64,000 nt of DNA from Methanobacterium paludis (GCF_000214725.1 NC_015574.1:1066001-1130000); one strand, 5' to 3'; shown: positions 26,818 to 35,682, counted from the first letter of the stretch. The notes: generated from the letters alone by a model not told the origin. Program-made: numbers and translations.

Positions 26818-29151
26818 ATGAGCGATCATTCATTTTCACATGTTTCACCTAAATCAGAGCCCAAGGTCGGTGTTTTTGTATGCCACTGCGGAGGGAACAT
26901 TTCAGATACCGTAGATATGGAAAGGCTTAGATCTTCTACAAACGCCACAGTTGTGGAAGAATTTGAAAATCTTTGTTCAATTAACGGACGTAAACTTATA
27001 AGGGACAGCATAATACAAGAAAATTTGGACCGTATTGTGGTTGCTGCATGTTCACCCATAACCCACGAAAAGACTTTCCAAAATTATATAAACCCTTTAA
27101 ACCCTTATCTCCTTGAGATGGCCAACATAAGGGAACAGTGTTCATGGGTACATAACGATAGGGAAAAGGCAACGGACAAAGCCATTTCACTGGTTAACGC
27201 AGCCATTGAAAAGGTTAAATATTCCCAACCTCTGGACCCTGCAGTTCGAAAAACCCCAAGAACCGCTGCTGTAATAGGTGGTGGAATATCTGGTATAACT
27301 GCAGCCCTTTCTCTTGCAAAACAGGGCATAAAAACCTGTCTTATTGAGAAAAGGCCAACAATTGGCGGGTCAATGGTAAAGGTAGGTAAAGTTTTCTCCC
27401 CTGAGAAGCTTGCAGAGGAATGTGCAATGTGTCTTTTAAACCCCATTGTAAATGAGGCGGTGCAGCACAAAAATATTAAAATTCTCACCAACACCAGACT
27501 TGAAAAGGCAGAGAGAAGATCAGGAAATTTCAACCTCTTACTTGAGACGAAACCAAGACATGTACTGGAAGATAGGTGTATAAGCTGCGGAAACTGTGCC
27601 AAAGTATGCCCTGTTGAGGTGGCTGATTCATGGAATGAAGGAATGACCATAAGAAAGGCAATTTACAAATCGTTCCCCCAGGCAGTTCCAGATGTTTATA
27701 CAATTGATGAAGAAAATTGTAAAAGATGTGGAAAATGCCAGGAAGTCTGCAGAATGGATGCAATAGACCTTTCCATGGAAAAAGAAATTGTACCTCTCAG
27801 TGTGGGTTCTGTAATAATAGCAACGGGCCACAAGACCATTGACATGGAAAAACGGCCAGAATATGGTTACAGCAGGTACGAGGATGTTATAACTCAAATG
27901 GAGCTTGCAAGGATCATGGGTGTCAACGGACCAACCAACGGAAAACTGCTAAAACCCTCCAATGGAAAAATTCCAAAACGCGTTGTAATGATACAGTGTG
28001 TAGGTTCAAGGGACGAAAAACCCGGAGGAAGAAGATACTGCTCCAAAGTCTGCTGCATGGTGGCCATGAAACATGCAAACATAATAAAAAACCATTATCC
28101 TGATACAGAAGTTATAATATGTTACACTGACATTAGAACTCCAGGAATGTACGAAAAGTACTACAAATACGGACAATCCAATGGAGTTAAACTTTTAAGG
28201 GGCAGACCCGGAGAAGTGATTGACAGAGACGGTACAATAATTGTTAGGGCAGAGGACACTCTTCAGGGAACACCAGTTGAGATAGAAACTGACATGGTAG
28301 TGCTTTCAACTGCAATGGAACCTTCAAATGGAACAGTTGAAGTTTCAAGGAAACTAAACGTTGGTTTAACAGAGGAACTTTTCGTCAAGGAAAAACATCC
28401 AAAGATGAAACCTGTAAGTACCGACGTTAAAGGTATATACGTCTGCGGTACTGCCCAGGGGCCTAAAGACATTACAGACAGTATTGTCCAGGCAAATGCA
28501 GCATCTTCAAAGGTTGCAGAGCTCATGAACTGTGGTTTGGAAGTTGAACCCTTTGTAGCATACAGGGATAATTCTAAATGTGATGCATGCGGCAAATGCC
28601 TGGATGCATGTTACTACAAGGCAATTTACATACACGGAAGTTCTGTATCTGTTGACCCCATATCCTGCAAAGGATGCGGTGCATGCATATCCGAATGCAA
28701 AAACGATGCCATAGAAATAAGGGGTCAGACAGATGAACAGATCTTTGCAATGATCTCAGGAATGTTAAAGAATAAAAAACAGGGTGAAAGGAGGATCCTG
28801 GCATTTCTCGATAATGTGGGATACGTTTCAGCAGATAATATGGGTATAAATAAGGTTAAATGTCCTGATTCAATTAGAATCATTAAAATTCCATCCATAA
28901 ACCGGTTAATGCCAAAACATGTTCTCCACGCATTCAGGGAAGGTGCAGATGGTATAATTCTCGGGGAGTATCCTGATAGTCCGATTCATTCCAAAACGGA
29001 AGAAAAAGTGAAAACATTGAAAGTAGAGCTCGCTAAAAATGGAATAGATCCTGAAAGACTGGCCTTTTACAAGGTTTACATACCCTACTTCAGGGGTCTT
29101 GCCAACAAGTTCGCGAAATTTGATGGAGAAATAAGGTGTTTGGGAAGCTAA
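26818..29151 (+). CDS. hdrA: HdrA-like flavoprotein fused to a cysteine-free MvhD/FlpD-like domain
   Basis: The protein has 777 residues. It contains an N-terminal HdrA domain (VGVFVCHCGGNISDTVD), FAD site GGGISG at 154-159, CAMC at 202-205, an inserted ferredoxin pair (CISCGNCAKVCP at 254 and CKRCGKCQEVC at 301), CVGSRDEKPGGRRYC, and a C-terminal ferredoxin pair (about 588 and 617). Residues 658-777 follow the MvhD/FlpD fold (HVLHAFREGADGIIL matches the family FREGADG motif), but the cysteines that hold the MvhD 2Fe-2S cluster are replaced. HdrA bifurcates electrons. This copy may receive or pass them by another route than hydrogenase or formate dehydrogenase. Confidence 0.9.
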   Translation: MSDHSFSHVSPKSEPKVGVFVCHCGGNISDTVDMERLRSSTNATVVEEFENLCSINGRKLIRDSIIQENLDRIVVAACSPITHEKTFQNYINPLNPYLLEMANIREQCSWVHNDREKATDKAISLVNAAIEKVKYSQPLDPAVRKTPRTAAVIGGGISGITAALSLAKQGIKTCLIEKRPTIGGSMVKVGKVFSPEKLAEECAMCLLNPIVNEAVQHKNIKILTNTRLEKAERRSGNFNLLLETKPRHVLEDRCISCGNCAKVCPVEVADSWNEGMTIRKAIYKSFPQAVPDVYTIDEENCKRCGKCQEVCRMDAIDLSMEKEIVPLSVGSVIIATGHKTIDMEKRPEYGYSRYEDVITQMELARIMGVNGPTNGKLLKPSNGKIPKRVVMIQCVGSRDEKPGGRRYCSKVCCMVAMKHANIIKNHYPDTEVIICYTDIRTPGMYEKYYKYGQSNGVKLLRGRPGEVIDRDGTIIVRAEDTLQGTPVEIETDMVVLSTAMEPSNGTVEVSRKLNVGLTEELFVKEKHPKMKPVSTDVKGIYVCGTAQGPKDITDSIVQANAASSKVAELMNCGLEVEPFVAYRDNSKCDACGKCLDACYYKAIYIHGSSVSVDPISCKGCGACISECKNDAIEIRGQTDEQIFAMISGMLKNKKQGERRILAFLDNVGYVSADNMGINKVKCPDSIRIIKIPSINRLMPKHVLHAFREGADGIILGEYPDSPIHSKTEEKVKTLKVELAKNGIDPERLAFYKVYIPYFRGLANKFAKFDGEIRCLGS

Positions 29152-29200
29152 GAGATTCTATTTTTTAAATATAACTCTTTTTTTATTTTTTTTATGTTTA
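29152..29200 (+). terminator. T-rich terminator after the redox cluster
   Basis: Three T-runs (TTTTTT near 29161, TTTTTTT near 29178, TTTTTTT near 29187) follow the hdrA stop at once, the usual archaeal oligo-T terminator form. Confidence 0.5.
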
Positions 29201-29434
29201 TTCATTTATACACTTACATTATAGTCATTTTACTAGTTACTAAGAATCTTAATTAATTCAATGGAATATATTAACCATCCACCATTTTTAGGGACAGTTA
29301 TTTTTATTCTTTTTAATGATTTTGAATGAAAGAATGAATTTCTATTATTTGATTTTTTCATCAATTAAAACCTTAATGTAACGTAATAATGTCATTAAAA
29401 ATGATTTAATTTATTTTTATACCCGTAACTTTTA

Positions 29435-29962
29435 TTATCTAACTCTTTTATACCAATGTTTCACAAGGTAAGGGCTTATATACTCAATTTTTTCACATTT
29501 AAAATTTAATTGATTTTTTATTTCTCCAAATAATGGTATTCCTTCACCTAATATTAAGGATACATAAGAAATTATCATCTCATCAATTAAATCCTCTTTA
29601 AGGAATGATTGGATAGTTACTCCGCCGTCAATATACAAATTTTCCAATCCTCTTGAATTGAGGTCTTTCAATATATCTTTTAATTTCCCACTCACTATTT
29701 TCGCTTTATTTTTTAATTCTACAGATAATATATCTAAAGTATTAGTTAAAACGTACACTGGCTTATCATAGGGCCATTCATTAAATTCCAATACTTTTTC
29801 ATAGGTTTTTCTGCCCATAACTATGCCATCAATACTATCAATAAACTCACCAAAACCATGATCACTGTTGTTTTCGTTGGGGATGGTATTAAGCCATTTA
29901 ATATCTCCATCAGGTCCTGCAATGTATCCATCAAGACTGACTGCTATATAAACGATGTTCAT
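29435..29962 (-). CDS. Dihydrofolate reductase/RibD C-terminal-like family protein
   Basis: The protein has 175 residues. NIVYIAVSLDGYIAGPDGDI, IDGIVMGRKTYEKVLEF, YVLTNT and LYIDGGVTIQSFL are the family's substrate- and NADPH-binding motifs. This YyaP/YwjB-like branch is usually not a true dihydrofolate reductase, and its substrate is unknown. There is no strong ribosome-binding site before the ATG. It is convergent with the redox cluster and stands alone. Confidence 0.85.
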   Translation of the reverse strand: MNIVYIAVSLDGYIAGPDGDIKWLNTIPNENNSDHGFGEFIDSIDGIVMGRKTYEKVLEFNEWPYDKPVYVLTNTLDILSVELKNKAKIVSGKLKDILKDLNSRGLENLYIDGGVTIQSFLKEDLIDEMIISYVSLILGEGIPLFGEIKNQLNFKCEKIEYISPYLVKHWYKRVR

Positions 29963-30066
29963 CTTAAAAACCCAATTTTAATTATCAGTTTCAATTAACA
30001 CAATAATCATTTCATAACATATTACTATTACTATGGTGTTGTTTTGTTTTTAGTTTATCTTTAGTG

Positions 30067-30255
30067 TTATTCCTGTGATTGTTGGAAGTCCTTTGGAATC
30101 TTTAAATCAGCTGTTCCAGCAGTACATAAGGGTAGGGCTTTCAATAAATTATCCTGACGTTCATATGGCAAAGTTAAGAAGACTATTTCTGGTTTAAATC
30201 CTTGATTAAGTCTTGCTGTCCAGTCAACCATTGTTAAATTGGTGCATTCTGTCAT
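30067..30255 (-). pseudogene. Small ORF or gene fragment of unknown origin
   Basis: The 62-residue frame reads like normal protein (DWTARLNQGFKPEIVFLTLP, then ALPLCTAGTADLKIPKDF) but has no ribosome-binding site. The frame stays open upstream for 20 more codons without a start, ending at a stop close to the next gene. It may be the 3' end of a gene that lost its front. I do not recognise the family. Confidence 0.3.
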
Positions 30256-30312
30256 TGTGGTGTAGGCTAGAATAATGTTTAAATTTACTAAATCCTTTAA
30301 TTTAGAATTTTT

Positions 30313-30744
30313 TTAAGAGAAGGCTGTTATTTTTATTGTTCCTTTTGCTGAAACATCCCGTATTCCAACACTTTTTGCACCATTTGATAGTAAGGTTAGG
30401 CTTCCTGTTGGATGAGTTGAGTTGACGGACACTGTTCTAAGGTCAATATTGCTATTGTAATCTATTTTTTGACCTTGTTCAGGAACGAAGTTCAATGTTA
30501 TGAACTGGAAATAGCTAGTGGAATTAGTTGTATTGGTTAAATTAGTATAATTTACTTGCACACTCGTTGTCCCATTCGGCAATGGAATGTAATTAAATGT
30601 TTCAGGATTGGCTGTAGATGTTGTTAGATTAGATGTCCACGTTGTTTTTGTCTGATTTAGTGAGCCAAATACTCCAGTAACCACTGCAATTCCTAAAATT
30701 ACCACTATAAAAGCTATAATAATTCCCAAGCTTTTTTTATTCAT
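30313..30744 (-). CDS. Membrane-anchored extracytoplasmic hypothetical protein
   Basis: The protein has 143 residues. A single N-terminal hydrophobic helix (residues 6-26, LGIIIAFIVVILGIAVVTGV) is followed by a Thr/Asn/Ser-rich beta domain with many N-x-T/S sequons (NYTNLTNTTNST). This fits a small surface protein that may be glycosylated. No family is recognised, and the ribosome-binding site is weak. Confidence 0.55.
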   Translation of the reverse strand: MNKKSLGIIIAFIVVILGIAVVTGVFGSLNQTKTTWTSNLTTSTANPETFNYIPLPNGTTSVQVNYTNLTNTTNSTSYFQFITLNFVPEQGQKIDYNSNIDLRTVSVNSTHPTGSLTLLSNGAKSVGIRDVSAKGTIKITAFS

Positions 30745-30973
30745 ATTACTTTTATTGGTTTTTATCAGTCATATTTTTTATCATGGTTGTCATAATTTAA
30801 AATCTGCAAAAAAATATTCAGTTATGTTACATACCACTTATCCCTTAGATTTTTTCCAAAGAAAAATTCTTTAACAAGTTCATAGTTATTTATATCTGTT
30901 TTTGAAAAATGTCATGATGTAATTTAGGGATTGAATCTTAAGTATTTACAAAATGTTAAATATTGGAGGAAAT

Positions 30974-31963
30974 ATGAACAAAATAGTGCTCGGTCTCCCA
31001 AAAGGGAGTTTAAATAATGTAAATAGAGGAAATACCTACCAATTGTTTGTTGATGCAGGTTACGAAGTTAGGGGATATGAACCTGGCAATGAATCCAACG
31101 AAATCAATATAATGAACGACCCGGAAATAAAAGCATTTTTAACCAGACCTCAGGGTGCTGCAGTTGAATTGAATCGAGAAATGATCGATATTGCCATCAT
31201 AGGTGAAGATTGGGTGAGAGAAGAGTCCATCAATAGTAACGGAGATCCAATAAAAAAGATCGGTGATCTGGATTACGGACAGACAAGATTGATCGTTGCA
31301 GTGCCAAATGAAGCTCCTTACCAGTCTCTCACAGAATTCTTCAGGGCAAATAGGGACAGGAAAAAACCAATATTGTGTTTCACAGAATATCCTAACCTGA
31401 CAAGACAGCACTTCATGAACAATGAAGGGTACAAAGAAGTCTTCGGTGATGACATTCCACTTGTACAGGTAAGGGGTCTCCGTGATGGAAGTAACAATCA
31501 GGTGCAGATCATCAATTCCGACGGTGCAACTGAGGTTTACATTGCAAAGGGCGCCGACATAATTGTTGACAACACCCAGACCGGAAACAGCCTCAGAAAA
31601 GCAGGTTTAAGGGAACTTGAAACCATCATGGAATCCAGTGCAGGGCTTTATGCAGGTCCAAGTTGCACAGGTGAAAAAGAAGATAAAGCTCAGATGATGT
31701 TTGAACAGTTGTTCGGCGCTGTTGAAGCACGGAAGTACTTTGATGTGAAGTTCAACATCTTCAATCAGAAGGTTGAAGAGGTCAAAGAGTTCCTTCTATC
31801 CAATAAATTCTGTTCAGATGAGCCAACAGTGGTTGAGGGAAATAAATTTTCTCAGGTAGATGTTTTAATTCCTAAAACCAAGTTTCCAGAGATGTTAAGT
31901 GGAATAAAAGGTTTCGGTGCATCTGCAGTAATCCGGGAAAACGTAAAACAGTATGTGAAATAA
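30974..31963 (+). CDS. ATP phosphoribosyltransferase family (HisG-like) protein
   Basis: The protein has 329 residues from the ATG at 30974, chosen because of the TTGGAGGAAAT upstream. IVLGLPKGSLNNVNRGNTYQ matches the HisG opening. ADIIVDNTQTGNSLRKAGLR and LETIMESSAGLYAG match the phosphoribosyl-pyrophosphate-binding and later HisG regions. The protein is longer than typical methanogen HisG and diverges in the middle, so it may be a paralog rather than the first enzyme of histidine synthesis. It is followed 50 bp on by an unknown gene, possibly in one operon. Confidence 0.75.
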   Translation: MNKIVLGLPKGSLNNVNRGNTYQLFVDAGYEVRGYEPGNESNEINIMNDPEIKAFLTRPQGAAVELNREMIDIAIIGEDWVREESINSNGDPIKKIGDLDYGQTRLIVAVPNEAPYQSLTEFFRANRDRKKPILCFTEYPNLTRQHFMNNEGYKEVFGDDIPLVQVRGLRDGSNNQVQIINSDGATEVYIAKGADIIVDNTQTGNSLRKAGLRELETIMESSAGLYAGPSCTGEKEDKAQMMFEQLFGAVEARKYFDVKFNIFNQKVEEVKEFLLSNKFCSDEPTVVEGNKFSQVDVLIPKTKFPEMLSGIKGFGASAVIRENVKQYVK

Positions 31964-32013
31964 CATCAAATTAAATATTGAAGAAATAATTCAGGTTAAA
32001 TGGGGGGAGTTAT

Positions 32014-32796
32014 TTGAGACAAATTTTGAAACAGTTTTTGATCACACCGGCAGCTGGAAAACGTTTAATAGCCAAGGCTATGGTAAAACATCTTTCAATC
32101 ACTAAGGCCCTTAAATCAGGTACAGTGGCCATTATAGCAGGCACCACCAATGGTTATGTGGCCGAGGAGATCTTGTCAGATATCGGGCAGATAGAAGGAT
32201 TTTCCAGAAAAAGCTTCTTCAGGGGTCTTGTACTTCCTCCAGGAAAACCTTTAACCAGTACTGGCCGAGTTAAAGATGAAAACAAGTTTCTAGGTGATGT
32301 GATAATCAAAGACGGTGTCTGGCAGAAAGGGGCCACAATATTCGATGTGGTGGATAACTTAACAGAGGGAGATGTTATTTTGAAGGGTGCAAATGCCATG
32401 GAGGTCTCCCGAAGGCAGGCAGCTATTTACATCGGTGATCCCCATGGAGGCACGATTGGGGCGGCACTTCAATCAGTTATAGGACGCAGAGTTCAATTAA
32501 TTCTTCCAGTTGGACTGGAAAAACGTGTTTTATCCGATTTAAATGAATTAGCATTGAAATTAAATGTTCCAGGTTCACAGGGTCCGCGTTTATTACCGGT
32601 TCCAGGTGAAGTTGTCACTGAAATTGAAGCGATTTCAATGATCACAGGTGCCCAAGCAGAACTCGTTGCAGGTGGAGGAGTAGGTGGTGCAGAAGGTTCA
32701 ATCTGGCTTGGGGTTAGTGGTCAAGATGAGGAATTAAAAGCAGCAGAAAAACTTTTAATCTCTGTTTCTTTGGAACCCCAGTTTAGTCTGGATTAA
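32014..32796 (+). CDS. Conserved-looking hypothetical protein downstream of the HisG-like gene
   Basis: The protein has 260 residues with a TTG start after a strong GGGGGGAG. It is soluble, with glycine-rich loops typical of a nucleotide- or cofactor-binding fold: VAIIAGTTNGYVAEEIL, YIGDPHGGTIGAALQSVIG, ELVAGGGVGGAEGSIWLGV. I do not recognise the family. Tight linkage to the HisG-like gene suggests a joint role, perhaps in nucleotide or phosphoribosyl chemistry, but this is only context. Confidence 0.65.
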   Translation: MRQILKQFLITPAAGKRLIAKAMVKHLSITKALKSGTVAIIAGTTNGYVAEEILSDIGQIEGFSRKSFFRGLVLPPGKPLTSTGRVKDENKFLGDVIIKDGVWQKGATIFDVVDNLTEGDVILKGANAMEVSRRQAAIYIGDPHGGTIGAALQSVIGRRVQLILPVGLEKRVLSDLNELALKLNVPGSQGPRLLPVPGEVVTEIEAISMITGAQAELVAGGGVGGAEGSIWLGVSGQDEELKAAEKLLISVSLEPQFSLD

Positions 32797-32928
32797 TTCC
32801 AATTTATAATTTGGATTAAATTTTTTAGATTTAATTTTTAACCATAACCTTTTGATTTAAAATTAATTATGCATTGATAATATTGGACACATTAAGAGAA
32901 AATTAGACTTAAAAATGAAAAGGTTTAG

Positions 32929-33837
32929 TCAGTAATGTGCATTTTCCTTGTGAATCTTTTCAATAAATTTGAGGTTGAAAACATCTCCTTCTTTTAAATC
33001 TTTTTTCATGTACCCCAACTCCCTTAAAACAGGGATAAAATCAAGTGTGGATTTTATATACTCCTCTGGAAGACTTGCACAGTACCTTGGAGATATTTTG
33101 TAAGTTTTGAGGACGAAATCTTTATCGATTACGCCCATTTCACTTGCTGCTATTTCTGCTGCGCGTTCAGGTTCTTTTCTTATCAGATTGCAGGCTTCTT
33201 CATGAGATTTTAAAAAATTAATTATAAAATCAGGGGATTTTGATATTAAATCTTCCTGAACAACTATTCCGTAACTTGGATTGTATGGCCAGAGTTGGTG
33301 TGGAGGAATTACAACCTTGGAATCAAACTGCATTGAAGCAACCGTTGCAAGGGAGGGCGTTCCAGCTCCAGCTCCTATTTCTCCGCCCATTATGGCATCA
33401 GGTATGAAATCTGCCCATGGATAATTTTTGATGGATATATCAAACTCTTTTACCATACTGCGGATTACAACATCGTGAATGGATCCGCTGGAAGGTGTTC
33501 CAATTGACTTACCTTCAAACTGTTTTAAAACAGTTTTTAAATCGCCCAGTTCATCGAAGGAACCGTAAGATTCTGGTGCGATCATCACAGTGCCTTCTAC
33601 ATGGCCTCCACCAACACATTTGATCTTCATACCCTTTGAAATGCCTATCATCACGGGTGGAAGGCCTATGTAACCCATATCAATGTCTCCTGATTTGAAA
33701 GCATTCATCATGGCAGGGCCTGTTGGGTATAGAGTCCATTCAATGTTACCAAGTTCATTGGTACTTTTAAAATGGAATTTGTCGCTTTTTAAGATGAATG
33801 ATGTGTGGTAAATGGTTGATAAATAGCCAATCTTCAT
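32929..33837 (-). CDS. Orphan ABC-type solute-binding protein (NrtA/SsuA/THI5-like fold)
   Basis: The protein has 302 residues. KIGYLSTIYHTSFILKSDKF, then FKSGDIDMGYIGLPPVMIGI, KSIGTPSSGSIHDVVIRSMV and NPSYGIVVQEDLISKSPDFI follow the NMT1/SsuA-like binding-protein fold used for sulfonates, nitrate or thiamine precursors. Unusually there is no signal peptide or lipobox, and no permease or ATPase gene lies nearby, so it may act in the cytosol, as THI5-like enzymes do. A perfect 20-bp operator palindrome lies 84 bp upstream, which puts it in the proposed sulfur regulon. Confidence 0.8.
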   Translation of the reverse strand: MKIGYLSTIYHTSFILKSDKFHFKSTNELGNIEWTLYPTGPAMMNAFKSGDIDMGYIGLPPVMIGISKGMKIKCVGGGHVEGTVMIAPESYGSFDELGDLKTVLKQFEGKSIGTPSSGSIHDVVIRSMVKEFDISIKNYPWADFIPDAIMGGEIGAGAGTPSLATVASMQFDSKVVIPPHQLWPYNPSYGIVVQEDLISKSPDFIINFLKSHEEACNLIRKEPERAAEIAASEMGVIDKDFVLKTYKISPRYCASLPEEYIKSTLDFIPVLRELGYMKKDLKEGDVFNLKFIEKIHKENAHY

Positions 33838-34209
33838 TAATATACCTCCCCAATTTGCATAGTATTGATTTTTATTACAGAGTTTACTCTAAGAATCTTA
33901 ATTTGATTTATAACAATAGTAATATAACAATTGTTATATTTAAATGTTTAATTGGAGAACTGAGACTAATAATTTAATAACAAAATGTTGATTTATTTAT
34001 AAAAAATATGTCCTAAATTTTATTGGATAAGGGTGTAATAGTGTGGTAATTTGGGTGTAATTATGGAATAAATATTTAATCATAAAATTTGTAAGTATGT
34101 TCTATAAGTTCCAAGACATTTTTGAAAAACATTTTTTGGTTTTGATTGGAATCCATTTAAGTAAAAATAATAGTTAACGCTTGATAATTAAACGTAAGAA
34201 GTTGTAAAA
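33838..34209. other. Divergent intergenic region with an operator
   Basis: It contains operator site 5 and, beside it at about 33911-33919, a half-matching 'taacaatag'. The rest is AT-rich. The promoter of the coiled-coil gene at 34210 should lie at the right end, but no clear TATA box was identified. Confidence 0.4.
33921..33940. promoter_or_regulatory. Palindromic operator, site 5 (solute-binding protein promoter)
   Basis: This is a 20-bp perfect inverted repeat with core TAACAATTGTTA and flanks AATA/TATT, 84 bp before the minus-strand gene. On that strand a TATA-like 'ttataaatc' follows at about 33914-33906, so the site sits just upstream of the core promoter. Confidence 0.7.
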
Positions 34210-34563
34210 ATGGTTGAGAATACTGAAAATGAAAATAAAGACTTAAAAAAAGAAAACGAAAACTTAAAAAATGAATTAACTAAAGAAGGTGCTGAAAAAT
34301 TTGAAGTATCAAATGCAGGACATCTTCTTGATTTTGATTTTGGAATAAGACATGTAACAATTGGAAGAACAATCCAAGGTTTTAACATTGAAATTAAAAC
34401 CAATTTAGATAATGAAAATGTTAAAGAAATCAGTTCAATAAAGCAGTTTTTATCAAAGGAAGACCAAGATTTCCTATTTAAACCTTTAAAGTTCCATCAT
34501 GAGGGTAATATTAAAGAAAATCTTCCTGAATTTATAAAAAAATTGAAGGAACTAAATAATTAA
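34210..34563 (+). CDS. Coiled-coil hypothetical protein
   Basis: The protein has 117 residues. The first 28 residues are a Glu/Asn/Lys-rich heptad-like coiled coil (ENENKDLKKENENLKNELTK). A compact domain follows (AGHLLDFDFGIRHVTIGRTI, then FLSKEDQDFLFKPLKFHHEG). No family is recognised. The ribosome-binding site is weak (GTAAGAAG), but composition and length support a real gene. Confidence 0.55.
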   Translation: MVENTENENKDLKKENENLKNELTKEGAEKFEVSNAGHLLDFDFGIRHVTIGRTIQGFNIEIKTNLDNENVKEISSIKQFLSKEDQDFLFKPLKFHHEGNIKENLPEFIKKLKELNN

Positions 34564-34645
34564 TCGGTATAATCAGATTGAAGCCTTTTTAAGCTTCTAA
34601 ACTTTTTTTATTTTTAAATCTTTAATATGGATTAAGTGAACAGTC

Positions 34646-34777
34646 ATGCAAAAGATCCTTAAAACAAAAATCTGCAAGAACTGCGGACAAAAATTTGAAA
34701 CAACAAGCGGAGCGCAGATATATTGTTCTTCATATTGTAAAAAAGAGTATTATTCTGAAAAGAAGAAGAAAAATTAA
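34646..34777 (+). CDS. Tiny zinc-ribbon protein (43 residues)
   Basis: The ATG at 34646 follows AAGTGAACAG. The product reads MQKILKTKICKNCGQKFETT, then a second cysteine pair in YCSSYCKKEY, and a Lys-rich tail. CxxC-x13-CxxxC is a zinc-ribbon spacing like that of small ribosome-associated or DNA-binding zinc proteins. Function unknown. Confidence 0.55.
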   Translation: MQKILKTKICKNCGQKFETTSGAQIYCSSYCKKEYYSEKKKKN

Positions 34778-34813
34778 AATTAAATGGAAAAAGGTCCTCT
34801 GAGAACTTTTTTT

Positions 34814-34851
34814 CGGGAACTTGAACAGGTTTTTCCCGGGAACTTGAACAG
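34814..34851. repeat. 15-bp direct repeat
   Basis: CGGGAACTTGAACAG occurs exactly at 34814-34828 and 34837-34851 (period 23). The second copy overlaps CCCGGG. It follows the zinc-ribbon gene and may be part of a terminator or a small insertion scar. Confidence 0.5.
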
Positions 34852-34993
34852 TTCCACATTTTTAGAGGTAAGTTTTTACAATGAAAACATATCTAGTTTG
34901 TTTTCTCGTATAAAATCTAATAATTTCATGTATCTATATTTTTGGTATACCCACATTTAAATCTTTTAGGCCCTTCCTTGCTTTTATAAATCG

Positions 34994-35668
34994 TTATATT
35001 TTCCGATGAGTACCAATTTCAACTTCTTTATCCTGTTTGAAATCGTTTTTATATTCCACAAGTTCAATTTCACAGCCAGACCCTAATGTTATGTTATTTC
35101 CACGCACCACCTTTGCATAAGTATTCTCAAGGTAAATATCATCTCCTTCAATGATATCTGCAGTAAGTTCCTTGCCTCCAGTATGAATGATCATATTTTT
35201 AAAAAAGTTTAATTTCCCCTTTTTAACTGTAATTTCTGCACCACCAATTTCATGCACTTTACAAGGCAAATGTAAATTTATTTTTAGTATATCTGCATTT
35301 AGTAACCCACCAATTGTAAAACCACCATCTAAAGTAAAAGTTTCGGCATTACAATCACCGTCGGTTCTAATATTTCCTGTGATAACAGCTTCCTCTGCAA
35401 ATATTTCGCCATTAATTTCTGCTTCTCCTTGAATTTTAACTTTTTTTGCTTCTAAATTGCCTTTAATATTGCTATGGCCTTTTATGTCTACTTTACTTCC
35501 TGCTTTTAAATTGCCCCCAAATTTACCTTCTCCATAAATTTTAAGGTTGATACAGTCAATGTCTCCATGTACTTTTCCTTCTCCCATTATACTGACGTTA
35601 TCATATTTACCGCCTGACGAGCTTCCCTGCCCATGAATTTTTAAGTCCATTTGATGATTTTTATCCAT
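34994..35668 (-). CDS. Bactofilin-like polymer-forming protein (YhbE-like)
   Basis: The protein has 224 residues of regular beta-helix repeats rich in Gly, Ile and Val (DVKIKGHSNIKGNLEAKKVK-like rungs; GKFGGNLKAGSKVDIKGHSN). This is the bactofilin (DUF583) type that forms filaments or scaffolds at the membrane. The start is the ATG at 35668, because a GGAGGG ribosome-binding site lies between it and the in-frame ATG at 35683. It is translationally coupled to the MerR-like gene (TAATG). The same pair, yhbD-yhbE, is known from Bacillus, so lateral transfer is likely. Confidence 0.75.
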   Translation of the reverse strand: MDKNHQMDLKIHGQGSSSGGKYDNVSIMGEGKVHGDIDCINLKIYGEGKFGGNLKAGSKVDIKGHSNIKGNLEAKKVKIQGEAEINGEIFAEEAVITGNIRTDGDCNAETFTLDGGFTIGGLLNADILKINLHLPCKVHEIGGAEITVKKGKLNFFKNMIIHTGGKELTADIIEGDDIYLENTYAKVVRGNNITLGSGCEIELVEYKNDFKQDKEVEIGTHRKI

Positions 35669-35682
35669 AAAGATTCCCTCCA

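Noticed and set aside
27105..27650. A 181-codon minus-strand frame inside hdrA
   Set aside because: Shadow of the HdrA coding sequence; no start signal and no family match.
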